Origin: 'Cynodon dactylon' phytoplasma
Lineage (GTDB): Bacteria > Bacillota_I > Bacilli_A > Acholeplasmatales > Acholeplasmataceae
Direction: 5' to 3'
DNA: 34,098 nucleotides
Assembly (NCBI RefSeq): GCF_009268075.1
Contig: NZ_VWOH01000005.1
Location: 1 to 34,098 of the forward strand
Positions 8,005-17,223 of this stretch are shown in pieces (position 1 is the stretch's first letter; each line of letters begins with the position of its first letter). The position numbers were made by a program, and so were the translations under genes. A model generated the notes under the pieces. That model made no database searches. It was given only the letters and a program-made list of their open reading frames with translations, and was not told the origin of the DNA.

Positions 8005-9726
8005 TTATTTATTTTTTTTTAAAATTTGATGTATTTCAGATTGTTTACTCATACAAATAATTAAAATAGATATTTCGTATTTATTTAATTTTTTTAAATT
8101 ATTTTCACTAAAATCAAAATAAAATGTATTTTTATTTATTTTTTTTAATAATTTATATACTGTTTTTCTTTGGATTAATGATGAAGATTCTTCTAACCAA
8201 CGATTATTTTTATAATAGATATTTTTTGATTTTTTTTTTAATAATTCTTTTTTATTTAACCAATCATTGGCATAATGAAAACATTTGTTTTTAGTATCTT
8301 TGATTAATATTTTAGTCGAATTATAAATTTTTTTTAATCCTCCTATAACATAACAGATATCTTTTTTTTGAATAATAAGAACAAAATAATTAAAACCATG
8401 AGCTAAAAAAGAACTAAATCCTTTATATACAAAATTTTTATTAAAATTAATTTTGATCCATTTAAAATTAGAAAATTTATTATTAATTTTAGAGTCATAT
8501 AGAAAAGGTAGTTTTATCTCTTTAAGTGAAAAATTTTTTATTTTAATATTTTGTTTCTTTTTTATTATTTGTGATTTAGATTTAAAATAATGAGTATTTT
8601 TTCTTTTTGTTAAATTTAATCTTTTTATTGTATCAAAAAGATTTAAAGCATATTTATTAATAGATTGACCAAAATCAATTATAATACAATCTTTTTTTAT
8701 AATATCAGGATATTTAATATGATCAACAACGCGTAATCCTCTTCCAATCATTTGTTCTAAAGTAGTTTTACATGAACTAGGTCTTAAAATAATTATAGAG
8801 GATACAATTTGACAATCCCATCCTTCTATTAAAACAGAAACATTAACTAATACTTTTATTTTTCTTTTGTCAAAATCATTTAAAATTTGATTTCTAATTT
8901 TTTTATTGATTTTACTAGAAATCATTTCAGCATTAATTTTTTTTTTTTGAAAAAAAACAGTTACACTTTTAGCATGTTTTAAATTAGAACAAAAAATGAT
9001 TGTTTGGCGATTATCAGATTTTTTTTTCCAATGATTAAAAACTTCTTCATTAGTTGTTTCTGTATTTAATATTTCTTCAACTTTATTCACATTATATTCA
9101 AAACCTTTTAAAGGTATTTTTATCAATTTTTCTTTAATACCTTTAATGTCAGGAGTATACAAAATAGGACGTACTAAATGTTTAGATTTAATTAATTCTT
9201 CTATTGTTATTTGATCATCAATTTGACTAAAAATATTATTTAAGTTTTTCTTATCACCTCTTCTAGCAGTAGCTGTCATTCCTAAAAATTTGCATTTAGG
9301 ATTTATTTTAATAAAATAGTCGATAATATTTTGATAGGTATTATTTTGTGTAGTATGATGAGCTTCATCAATCACTAACATATCAATAGAATTTATATTT
9401 TTAAGATTGTTTTGTTTGTTTAAAGTTTGAACCATAGCAAAAATAACTTGTGCATCCCACTTTTTTATTTTTGCATTGAAAAAACATGTAGTAATTTTAG
9501 GATTAATTAATTCAAATTTATTTTTATTTTGTTCATTAATTATATTTTTGTCAACTAGAACACAAGCCTTTTTAATTAAACCTTTATTTAAAAAAAAACT
9601 TATTATATAAGAAAACATAATTGTTTTGCCTGAACCAGTAGGAGCAATAGCAAAAGCATTATTTCTTTTTTCTAGAGCTTTTATAATTTTATCAACCATT
9701 TCTTTTTGTCTTGGATAAAGCAACAT
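8005..9726 (-). CDS. Superfamily 2 DEAD/DEAH-box helicase (ResIII/SSL2-like)
   Basis: A 573-residue predicted ATP-dependent DNA or RNA helicase. The Q-like start Y-P-R-Q-K-E (about 4-9) is followed by Walker A A-P-T-G-S-G-K-T near 28-35, DEAH box V-I-D-E-A-H-H near 122-128, motif III G-M-T-A-T-A-R near 150-156 and motif VI Q-M-I-G-R-G-L-R near 327-334. These motifs place it in the ResIII/SSL2-type SF2 helicases also used in restriction and phage systems. About 200 residues after the helicase core (from about 370) match no family I can name. No methyltransferase or nuclease partner is adjacent, so a restriction role is unsupported. ATG at 9724-9726 has a weak AGAGAAGA upstream. It is convergent with the gene at 7202 and divergent from asnS. 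Confidence 0.85.
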   Translation of the reverse strand: MLLYPRQKEMVDKIIKALEKRNNAFAIAPTGSGKTIMFSYIISFFLNKGLIKKACVLVDKNIINEQNKNKFELINPKITTCFFNAKIKKWDAQVIFAMVQTLNKQNNLKNINSIDMLVIDEAHHTTQNNTYQNIIDYFIKINPKCKFLGMTATARRGDKKNLNNIFSQIDDQITIEELIKSKHLVRPILYTPDIKGIKEKLIKIPLKGFEYNVNKVEEILNTETTNEEVFNHWKKKSDNRQTIIFCSNLKHAKSVTVFFQKKKINAEMISSKINKKIRNQILNDFDKRKIKVLVNVSVLIEGWDCQIVSSIIILRPSSCKTTLEQMIGRGLRVVDHIKYPDIIKKDCIIIDFGQSINKYALNLFDTIKRLNLTKRKNTHYFKSKSQIIKKKQNIKIKNFSLKEIKLPFLYDSKINNKFSNFKWIKINFNKNFVYKGFSSFLAHGFNYFVLIIQKKDICYVIGGLKKIYNSTKILIKDTKNKCFHYANDWLNKKELLKKKSKNIYYKNNRWLEESSSLIQRKTVYKLLKKINKNTFYFDFSENNLKKLNKYEISILIICMSKQSEIHQILKKNK

Positions 9727-10116
9727 TATTAATATATTCTTCTCTTTTTTATTTTTATTCTATACTTTATTTAAATAAATATTTTCAAAATTTTCTTTAT
9801 TTTTATTTTATCAAAATAAAAAATTATTGAAAAATATTAATGTTATAATTTTAAATTTAATAATTTAATTTATATTAATTTTATAAATAAATAAAATATT
9901 TTATTATATTATTTATATATATGTGTTGGATTATTAAAATTAGTTTATAATATCTTATAATAATATTAAAAATATTAAATTTTTAAATTAATTTTAATAT
10001 TTTTATAAGAAAATATTTATACAATTCTTTTTTCGATTAAAAGTTTAGATTAAAATAAACAATGTTAAAAATAGTATTTTTTTTTTTTTCAGATAAAAAA
10101 AAGGAATTTATTAAAA
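9727..10116. other. 390-bp divergent intergenic region upstream of asnS
   Basis: Lies between the minus-strand helicase and asnS. TATAAT boxes occur at 9844-9849, 9946-9951 and 9956-9961, but the nearest -35-like hexamers (TTGAAA 9827, TTGGAT 9926) are only 11 and 14 bp away, so no promoter is called firmly. An 8-bp hairpin AATATTTT/AAAATATT (9996-10017) is present. No ORF or RNA gene is recognisable. Confidence 0.4.
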
Positions 10117-11556
10117 ATGAAAAAATTTTATTCAATAAAAAATATTAATGATAACTATAATGATTTGATAGAAAATAGCAAGAAAATTTGTGTTAATGGT
10201 TGGATAAAAAATTGCCGTTTTCAAAAAAAAATATTTTTTATTAATATAAATGATGGTAGTTTTATAGATGATTTACAAGTTGTTTTAAAAGAAAGAGAAA
10301 ATATAAAATTAAATAGTATTAAAGAATATTTACAAATTGGTGCTGCTATAAGTATTAAAGGTTTTTTAGTTCGAACAAAAAAAAAAAAACAACCTTTTGA
10401 ATTATTATTTTCTGAAATAAATTTTTTTAACAAAAATTTAGATTCTTATCCTATACAACCTAAAAAACACTCTAATATTTTTTTACGTCAACTACCACAT
10501 TTAAGAATGAGAACTAAATTATTTGGTGCTATTTTTAGAATTAGAAATATAGCTACTTGCGCTATAAATAATTTTTTTCAAAAAGAAGGTTTTATACAAG
10601 TTCATACACCAATAATAACTACAAGTGATGGTGAAGGAGCTGGTGAATTATTTAAAGTTACAACTTTTGATTTTGAAAAAATCCCTATTAATACTAATAA
10701 AAAAATAGATTTTAAAAAAGACTTTTTTGAAAAACCTACTTTTTTAACTGTAACAGGTCAACTAGAAGCCGAAGCTTTTGCTATGGCTTTTAGTAAAGTA
10801 TATACTTTTGGCCCTACTTTTAGAGCTGAAAATTCAAATACTGTAAAACATATATCTGAGTTTTGGATGATTGAACCTGAAATGGCTTTTTTTGATTTAC
10901 AAGATAATATTTTAATAGCTCAAAATATGATAAAATACGTAATTCAATTTTGTTTAAACAAAAATAGATTAGATTTTGAGTTTCTAGAAAAAACATTAGG
11001 AAATGATTTAATTAATAGACTTGAATATATATCTAGTTTAAAAGAATTTCCTCAAATTAAATATATTGATGCGATTAATATTTTAAAAAATAGCCAGGTT
11101 AAATTCGAAATAGATCCTTGCTACGGTAAAGATTTATCTTCAGAACATGAAAAATTTTTAACAGATGTTTTTTTCAAAAAACCTATTTTTGTAATTGATT
11201 GGCCTAAAGAAATTAAAGCTTTTTATATGAAGAATAATGATGATAATAAAACTGTTGCTGCTATGGATTTACTAGTTCCTAAAATTGGCGAATTAATTGG
11301 CGGTTCTCAGAGAGAAGAAAAATTAGAAATTTTAGAAGAAAAAATAAAAATATTCAACATTGACAAAGAAGAGTTGGAATGGTATTTAGATTTAAGACGT
11401 TTTGGTAGTTGTATTCATTCTGGTTTTGGTTTAGGTTTTGAAAGATTTTTACTTTTTTTAACAGGTTTAGAGAATATAAGAGATGTGATTGCTTTTCCTA
11501 GATCCTCCAAAAACATCTCTTCTCATTACAAAAAAAAATATAAAATTATGAAATAA
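10117..11556 (+). CDS. asnS: Asparagine--tRNA ligase
   Basis: A 479-residue class IIb aminoacyl-tRNA synthetase that charges tRNA-Asn in the cytoplasm. The N-terminal OB-fold anticodon domain (about 1-115) begins V-N-G-W-I. R-Q-L-P-H-L-R-M-R-T and the P-I-I-T-T-S-D-G-E-G-A-G-E-L-F block (about 160-182) are typical of AsnS rather than AspS. Motif 2 is F-R-A-E-N-S-N-T near 234-241. Motif 3 is G-F-G-L-G-F-E-R-F near 439-447. The ATG has AAGGAA (10101-10106) 10 bases upstream. The C-terminus runs F-P-R-S-S-K-N followed by about 13 basic residues, where most family members end soon after F-P-R-T-P-x-N; this may be lineage drift. The stop overlaps the Shine-Dalgarno of the next ABC ATPase gene, suggesting co-transcription. 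Confidence 0.95.
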   Translation: MKKFYSIKNINDNYNDLIENSKKICVNGWIKNCRFQKKIFFININDGSFIDDLQVVLKERENIKLNSIKEYLQIGAAISIKGFLVRTKKKKQPFELLFSEINFFNKNLDSYPIQPKKHSNIFLRQLPHLRMRTKLFGAIFRIRNIATCAINNFFQKEGFIQVHTPIITTSDGEGAGELFKVTTFDFEKIPINTNKKIDFKKDFFEKPTFLTVTGQLEAEAFAMAFSKVYTFGPTFRAENSNTVKHISEFWMIEPEMAFFDLQDNILIAQNMIKYVIQFCLNKNRLDFEFLEKTLGNDLINRLEYISSLKEFPQIKYIDAINILKNSQVKFEIDPCYGKDLSSEHEKFLTDVFFKKPIFVIDWPKEIKAFYMKNNDDNKTVAAMDLLVPKIGELIGGSQREEKLEILEEKIKIFNIDKEELEWYLDLRRFGSCIHSGFGLGFERFLLFLTGLENIRDVIAFPRSSKNISSHYKKKYKIMK

Positions 11557-11572
11557 GGAAATTTTAATTTTT

Positions 11573-12670
11573 ATGGGAATTATATTAAAAAATGTTTCAA
11601 AAATTTTTTTAAATACAAAAAATAAACAAAAAAATTATGCAGTCAAAAATATAAATTTAAATGTTAAAAAAGGAGAAATGGTAAGTCTTTTAGGACCTTC
11701 AGGTTGTGGAAAATCTACTATTCTTTATATGATAGCAGGACTTACTAAGGTTAGTGAAGGAGAGATTTTTTTTGAAAATAAAAATGTAACTAATCTTCCT
11801 CCTGAAAAAAGAGGAATTGGTTTAGTTTTTCAAAATTATTCTTTATATCCACACATGACAGTTAGACAAAATGTTATTTTCCCATTACAAAATTTAAAAA
11901 TGCCTAAAGATCAAATAGAAAAAGAATTAAAAAGAATTTCTATTTTAGCTTCTATTGAAGAATATTTAGATAAAAAACCCAGCGAACTTTCTGGGGGTCA
12001 ACAACAAAGAGTAGCTATTGCTAGAGCTTTAATTAAAAACCCTAAAGTTTTGTTATTAGATGAACCTTTATCTAACTTAGATACAAGATTACGTTTAAAA
12101 ATGAGGGAAGAAATTAGGAGAATTCAAAAAAAAATTAGAATAACTGCTGTTTTTGTTACTCACGATCAAGAAGAGGCAATGTCCATAAGTGATCAAATTT
12201 ATGTAATGAATAAAGGAATTATTCAACAAAAAAATGTTCCTAGAGAAATTTATAATAATCCTTCTAATTTATTTGTTGCATCTTTTTTAGGAATTCCACA
12301 TATTTCTGTTTTTGATGGTGTTTTAGATAAAAATAATGTTAAAATAGGTGAAAAAATTATTTTTAAAAAAAATAATATATCAAAAAATATAAAACAAAAA
12401 GTATATGTTGCTATTAGACCAGAAGGTTATATTTTAGATGAAAAAGGTATTTTAGAAGTTGAAGGAGTAGCTCTAGAAAATATCGGAAGAGAATTAATTT
12501 TAATTGCTAAAAATTCTAATTCTATTTATAAAAATTTTCAAATTATTATTCCTACTTATAAACAAAAAAATTTAGATTTCAATAATGTTAACAAAAAAAA
12601 ATTTTTTTTTAATATTATGAAAGAAAGATGTTTTATTTTTGATAAAAATAATGGTAATAGGATTTATTAA
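11573..12670 (+). CDS. ABC transporter ATP-binding protein, MalK/UgpC family
   Basis: A 365-residue ATPase of a CUT1-type carbohydrate importer, a cytoplasmic dimer that drives the two permeases encoded next. Walker A G-P-S-G-C-G-K-S-T is at about 41-49, the signature L-S-G-G-Q-Q-Q-R near 138-145, Walker B L-L-L-D-E-P near 158-163 and the switch histidine in V-T-H-D near 195. A C-terminal regulatory extension (about 240-365) includes the TOBE-like V-A-I-R-P-E-G. Length fits the MalK/MsmK/UgpC class. ATG 11573 has AAGGA (11555-11559) that overlaps the asnS stop codon. The next gene starts at the base after this stop, so it heads a tight four-gene transporter operon. The substrate (maltose-type sugar or glycerol-3-phosphate) cannot be decided from the ATPase. 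Confidence 0.93.
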   Translation: MGIILKNVSKIFLNTKNKQKNYAVKNINLNVKKGEMVSLLGPSGCGKSTILYMIAGLTKVSEGEIFFENKNVTNLPPEKRGIGLVFQNYSLYPHMTVRQNVIFPLQNLKMPKDQIEKELKRISILASIEEYLDKKPSELSGGQQQRVAIARALIKNPKVLLLDEPLSNLDTRLRLKMREEIRRIQKKIRITAVFVTHDQEEAMSISDQIYVMNKGIIQQKNVPREIYNNPSNLFVASFLGIPHISVFDGVLDKNNVKIGEKIIFKKNNISKNIKQKVYVAIRPEGYILDEKGILEVEGVALENIGRELILIAKNSNSIYKNFQIIIPTYKQKNLDFNNVNKKKFFFNIMKERCFIFDKNNGNRIY

Positions 12671-13609
12671 ATGTTTGATATAGCAGGTAAAAAAAACCAT
12701 ACACATTGGTTATATTTATTTTTAACTTTAATAAGTTTAATAATTTTTACTTTTTTTCCTCTTTTAAAAAGTTTAATTATTTCTTTTAATCCTAATTATG
12801 ATAAATTTAGTGATACTTTGGGTAATATAATAAATTTAGATAACTATAAAAGTGTTTTTAGAGATTTTGATTTTCGTATTGCTTTTAAAAATACTATAAT
12901 ATTAGTTTTTTTTGCAGTACCTATATCTTTAATAATATCTTTAATTATTGCTTTAATTTTACAAAGTATTAAAAATATTTTTTTTCAAAATTTTTTCAAA
13001 ACTTGTTTTTTTTTACCTTTATTATCTAATACAATAGTTATGGGAATGGTCTTTGGTATGCTTTTTTATCATAATTTTAGTTTTGCAGCACAAAAGCCAG
13101 AGGGTCTTTTTAATATTTTTATAGGTTTTTTCGGTATTAAACCTCAAAATTGGATTAGTTTATCTGCTCCTTATAGCCACAAAATGTTTGTTTTAATTTT
13201 TTATAATGTTTGGACAAGATTATCTTTTAAAATATTTGTTTTTGTTTTAGCTTTACAAGATATTAATAAGTCCTATTATGATGCTGCTAGAATCGATGGA
13301 GCTACTAAATTTCGTATTTTTACTAAAATAACATTGCCTTTATTAACTCCTATAATATTTTATCAATTTATTATAGAAATGTTAGCTGTATTTAAAGAAT
13401 ATGAGTCTGTTATAGGTTTATTTGGAAAAAATTCTAATTTCAGAATTAGAACTATAGTTGGATATATTTATGAACAATTATCCAGTTCTTCTTATAATTC
13501 ATATTCTAAAGGTTCTGCAGCAGCAATGATTTTATTTTTTATTTCTATTTTTTTTACAGTTATAAGTTTTTATATTTCAAAAAAAGTTAATTTTTTAGGT
13601 TTAAAATAA
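12671..13609 (+). CDS. Carbohydrate ABC transporter permease, MalF/UgpA type
   Basis: 312 residues with about six membrane segments, the first at about 14-35. The EAA loop that docks the ATPase is visible near 203-226 as Y-Y-D-A-A-R-I-D-G-A-T-K-F with following L-P-L-L-T-P. Its ATG directly abuts the upstream stop (TAA-ATG), so translation is probably coupled. It pairs with the permease at 13611 in a heterodimer. The family (binding-protein-dependent transport inner membrane component) is clear from the EAA loop and gene order. Whether it handles sugar or glycerol-3-phosphate is open. Confidence 0.92.
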   Translation: MFDIAGKKNHTHWLYLFLTLISLIIFTFFPLLKSLIISFNPNYDKFSDTLGNIINLDNYKSVFRDFDFRIAFKNTIILVFFAVPISLIISLIIALILQSIKNIFFQNFFKTCFFLPLLSNTIVMGMVFGMLFYHNFSFAAQKPEGLFNIFIGFFGIKPQNWISLSAPYSHKMFVLIFYNVWTRLSFKIFVFVLALQDINKSYYDAARIDGATKFRIFTKITLPLLTPIIFYQFIIEMLAVFKEYESVIGLFGKNSNFRIRTIVGYIYEQLSSSSYNSYSKGSAAAMILFFISIFFTVISFYISKKVNFLGLK

Positions 13610-13610
13610 T

Positions 13611-14537
13611 ATGAATATTTCGATAAATATTAAAAATAAATATAAAAAATATAAAATTTATTTTTTTCAAAAAATTATTTTGTTAAAAAAAATAAATTTT
13701 TTAAATTTAATAAAGTTTACTTTTTTATCTTTTATTGCTGTTTTTTTCGCTATACCTTTTTATTTAATGATTATCTTATCTATTAAGTCAATGAAAGATA
13801 TTATTAATAATAATCCTTTATCTTTACCTAAATATGGTTATTATTTTAGTAATTATAAAAAAGTTTTTTTTGAAGAATTTGCTTTTTTTAAGTTTTTTTG
13901 TAATACATTTAGAATGGTTTTTTTCTCTACTTTGATAGGCACTTTTGCTTGTATTTTGACTGCTTTTGTTTTAAGTCATTTAAATTTTGCGATGAAAAAT
14001 GTTATATTAATATTATTAATTTTAAGTTTAATGATAGCAAGCGAAACTTTAGTATTATCCAATTTTAGAACAGTAGCAAAGTTGGGTTTAGTAAATACTG
14101 GTAGTAATTCTCCAATTCCTTTTGGAGTTGATTTATCAATGATTTTACCTTATTTAAATAATACAGTACATACTTTATTATTGATAAAAACTTTTGAGAG
14201 AGTTCCTAAAGAATTATATTATACATCTAAGGTAGATGGAGCAAACAATTGGTATTATTTATGGAAAATATTAGTTCCTATTACTAAATCAACTATTATT
14301 ATTACTATAATTTTTAGGATAGTAGCAGCTTGGAATGCTTATGCTTGGCCAGAATTAGTAGGTGCTGAATTATTGACAAATATGTTAAGAAAAAGATTTG
14401 ATGTTGAAACAGAAATTGATTCAGTTAATATTCAAATGGCAGCTTCTGTATTAATTAATTTACCTTTATTTTTCATTTTTATTTTTTTTAAAAAATATAT
14501 TATTTCTGGAGATAGTAGTAGTGGTATTAAAGGTTAG
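13611..14537 (+). CDS. Carbohydrate ABC transporter permease, MalG/UgpE type
   Basis: A 308-residue second permease. A basic Asn/Lys/Tyr-rich cytoplasmic start (about 1-35) is longer than usual. It is followed by six predicted membrane segments and an EAA loop near 203-225 (Y-Y-T-S-K-V-D-G-A-N-N-W, then L-V-P-I-T-K). In the loop the usual E/D-A-A becomes T-S-K, a divergence that keeps the essential D-G-A. The ATG lies one base after the previous stop, and the 3' end overlaps the next gene by 17 bases. Partner of the MalF/UgpA-type permease; MalG/UgpE type is assigned by position and loop. Confidence 0.91.
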   Translation: MNISINIKNKYKKYKIYFFQKIILLKKINFLNLIKFTFLSFIAVFFAIPFYLMIILSIKSMKDIINNNPLSLPKYGYYFSNYKKVFFEEFAFFKFFCNTFRMVFFSTLIGTFACILTAFVLSHLNFAMKNVILILLILSLMIASETLVLSNFRTVAKLGLVNTGSNSPIPFGVDLSMILPYLNNTVHTLLLIKTFERVPKELYYTSKVDGANNWYYLWKILVPITKSTIIITIIFRIVAAWNAYAWPELVGAELLTNMLRKRFDVETEIDSVNIQMAASVLINLPLFFIFIFFKKYIISGDSSSGIKG

Positions 14538-16149
14538 TTTAAAAGATTTTTTAATAGTTACTGTTTTTTTTCTTACTATTGTGTTCTTTATTATAATAGA
14601 TAATTATTTAAGACCAAAATTGAATGTTAAAAAAATACAAAAAGATTATTTAGATTTAGAAAAAATAATTAAATCAGAATTCAAAAATGAACAGTTACAA
14701 AAAAATTATTTTAAAAATAAAAAAGTTAAAATAATTTTTTGGCATAATTTATATCCTAGAGAACAAATATTTATGAATAAAGCAATAAAAGAATTTCAAG
14801 TTAAATTTCCTAATATTGAAGTTGTAAACTTGTCTAAAGGAAATTGGTCACAAATTTCTAAAAGTATTTCAAATTCTTTACCTATTAATAAACAACCTCA
14901 TTTAAGTTTTTCTTATCCAGATCATGTTCAATTTTATTCTAAATCAAATAAAATTATTCCTTTAAATATTTTTATGGAAAATGATGAAGATTTTTTTAAT
15001 AATGAAAAAGATCAATTTTTTTCTAGCTTTTTACCAGAAATTTCTTTAAACGAAAATAAAGATAATAAAAATTTTTTCTTTTTTCCTTTTGCGAAAACTA
15101 CCGAAGTAATGTTTTATAATAATAAAATAATAAAAAAAATTAAAAACAATGAAATTCAAGATTCCGACTTAAAAAAAATATTAGATGAAAAAATAAATCC
15201 AGAAGGTATTATAATTAGCCCTTTAGAATGGGAAGATTTAAGAATAATTTGTTCTGCAATTAAAAAAGATAAGGAAAAAGAAAAAGATTTTATACCTATT
15301 ATTATAGAAAGTGAATCGAATTTTTTTATTATCGACAATGAACAAAGAAATCAAATTCCTTTGCCATCTGATAAAAAAGAAGCTCAAAATTTTTTTAATA
15401 ATCCACAAATCAAAGATAAAATAATTTATTTTAAAGAAAAATTTATAGATAAAGGTTTATTAACTACTACTAAATTAAGCGGCGAAGGAAATTTACAAGA
15501 ATTTTTTAAAGAACAAAAAAGTTGTTTTTTTATTTCCAGTTCTAGAAGATGTTCTACTTTAATCAATAATAATTTTAATCCTGAAATAACTTCTTTTCCT
15601 GCTTATTGTTCTGATAATACTTCTTCAGAAAAATATTGTAATAATAAATTTCTTCTTCAAGGTGCTAATATTAATTTATTTTATTCTGATAATAAAGATG
15701 AAATGTTAGCTTCTTGGTTATTTTTAAAATATTTAACATCTAAAGAATTATGTATTAAAATGATTCAAGAAAAAATGGGTATAGTTTTCTCAAGAAAAGA
15801 TGTTAAACAACATTTTTTAAAAGAAAAAGCACAAAATGAACAAAATATACAAAAAATAAAACAAGATTTAAAAGATAATAAATTTTCTGAAAAAGAAAAG
15901 TTAGAAAAAAATAATACTTTACTTCATTATAAATTTATGAATTTTATTTTAACTCTTAAAGAAAACTTAGAATATCAAAAAATTTTCTTTTCCACACCTT
16001 CTTATGATAAATCATCTTTTTTTAGACAAATTTTATCTGAATCATTTATAGAAATATTATCTATTAATAATAGTAAAAAAAGTTATGATTTGAAAAAAGA
16101 AATTGATATTTTATTAAAAGAAACTATACAGAGAATTTCTTCTGAGTAA
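14521..16149 (+). CDS. ABC transporter substrate-binding protein (family 1), membrane-anchored
   Basis: A 542-residue extracellular solute-binding protein completing the importer. The start is GTG at 14521, supported by GGAGA (14508-14512) with 8-base spacing and by a 17-base overlap with the permease gene. A hydrophobic segment (about 10-27) anchors it. There is no lipobox cysteine, so it seems held by an uncleaved helix rather than as a lipoprotein. Residues about 73-130 (V-K-I-I-F-W-H, then a hydrophobic V-V-N-L near 100) match the start of family 1 binding proteins, and W-L-F-L-K-Y-L-T near 400 is the usual C-lobe helix. It is longer than typical MalE/UgpB (about 400-440) because of charged inserts. 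The ligand is not identifiable; UgpB-like or sugar-binding are both possible. Confidence 0.85.
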   Translation: MVLKVSLKDFLIVTVFFLTIVFFIIIDNYLRPKLNVKKIQKDYLDLEKIIKSEFKNEQLQKNYFKNKKVKIIFWHNLYPREQIFMNKAIKEFQVKFPNIEVVNLSKGNWSQISKSISNSLPINKQPHLSFSYPDHVQFYSKSNKIIPLNIFMENDEDFFNNEKDQFFSSFLPEISLNENKDNKNFFFFPFAKTTEVMFYNNKIIKKIKNNEIQDSDLKKILDEKINPEGIIISPLEWEDLRIICSAIKKDKEKEKDFIPIIIESESNFFIIDNEQRNQIPLPSDKKEAQNFFNNPQIKDKIIYFKEKFIDKGLLTTTKLSGEGNLQEFFKEQKSCFFISSSRRCSTLINNNFNPEITSFPAYCSDNTSSEKYCNNKFLLQGANINLFYSDNKDEMLASWLFLKYLTSKELCIKMIQEKMGIVFSRKDVKQHFLKEKAQNEQNIQKIKQDLKDNKFSEKEKLEKNNTLLHYKFMNFILTLKENLEYQKIFFSTPSYDKSSFFRQILSESFIEILSINNSKKSYDLKKEIDILLKETIQRISSE

Positions 16150-16214
16150 ATTTTAATTATTTTTTTTCTTGACCTATAAATAAAAAAAATTAAAACAAAG
16201 AAAGGTATTATAAA

Positions 16215-17174
16215 ATGAATTTTATTAAAAAAGAAATAGAAGAAAATAATATTATTATTATTCATGGTCATAAAAATCCTGATGGTGATTGTTATGGTTC
16301 TCAAATAGGATTAAAAAACATTATAAACACTACTTTTCCGAATAAAAAGGTTTATGTAGTAGGAGAAACAAATCCAAAATTATCTTTTTTAGGAGAAATG
16401 GATATTATTCCAGATAGTTTTTACACAAATGCTTTAGTATTTATATTAGATTGTGGTCAAAGCAATGTTATTAGCGATCCAAGATATAAATTGGGTAAGA
16501 GAATTATTAGAATAGATCATCATTTACTTATAGAAAATATTGGAGATTATCAATGGATAGATAGTTCTTTTTCTTCTTGTTCTCAAATGATTTATCATCT
16601 TAAGGAAAAAAACAATTTTCAGTTAGGCTATAAAGGGGCATTGGCGATATATATTGGAATGATTTCGGATACTGGTAATTTTTGTTTTGATAGAGTAAAT
16701 AGTGAAACTTTAAGAATAGCTTCTAATTTATTAAAATTTGGTTTTAATGTTTTCGAAATAGAAAAAAAAATAAATGTTCAAAGTATTAAAATTTTAAAAT
16801 TTAAAAGTTATATACTAAATAATTTTATTACTGAACCAGGAATTATATATAATAAGATTACTCAAGAAGTAATGAATGATTTTGATTTGAACATTGAAGA
16901 AGCTTTTTCTATTGTGAATATTTTAGGTAATGTAGAAAATTATCCTATATGGTTTTTCGTTGGTGAAACAAAAGATCATAGATGGAAATTAAGCATTCGA
17001 ACTTTAGGACCAAGAATAGATCATATTGTTAACAAATTCGGTGGAGGGGGTCATTTTAAGGCTTGTGGTGTTATTGTTAAAAATTTTGAAGAAGTAAAAC
17101 AAATAATTAGTTTACTTAAAGAATCTTTTCAAGAATTTAAAAAAAGTGAAAAATATCATAATCAATTATTATAA
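16215..17174 (+). CDS. nrnA: DHH/DHHA1 phosphoesterase, NrnA-like
   Basis: 319 residues. NrnA-type enzymes degrade 2-5-nt oligoribonucleotides and dephosphorylate pAp to AMP in the cytoplasm, using Mn2+. The metal motifs are present: G-H-K-N-P-D-G-D near 19-26, I-L-D-C-G near 77-81 and the D-H-H triad near 99-101. D-T-G-N-F near 153-157 is motif IV. The DHHA1 substrate domain ends with G-G-G-G-H-F-K-A-C-G near 275-284. Length fits the family (about 310-320). ATG 16215 has an AAAGAAAGG ribosome site with 9-10 base spacing. It sits 65 bp after the importer and 49 bp before mnmE on the same strand. A signalling-nucleotide (c-di-AMP or pApA) role is possible for DHH proteins but not shown here. 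Confidence 0.9.
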   Translation: MNFIKKEIEENNIIIIHGHKNPDGDCYGSQIGLKNIINTTFPNKKVYVVGETNPKLSFLGEMDIIPDSFYTNALVFILDCGQSNVISDPRYKLGKRIIRIDHHLLIENIGDYQWIDSSFSSCSQMIYHLKEKNNFQLGYKGALAIYIGMISDTGNFCFDRVNSETLRIASNLLKFGFNVFEIEKKINVQSIKILKFKSYILNNFITEPGIIYNKITQEVMNDFDLNIEEAFSIVNILGNVENYPIWFFVGETKDHRWKLSIRTLGPRIDHIVNKFGGGGHFKACGVIVKNFEEVKQIISLLKESFQEFKKSEKYHNQLL

Positions 17175-17223
17175 TTTACATTTTTATAATAATTAATCCT
17201 TAAAATTTAGGAAGAAAAAAAAT

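Noticed and set aside
16169-16174. TTGACC as a promoter for nrnA
   Set aside because: No -10 is found at 15-19 bp, and nrnA may be read from upstream.
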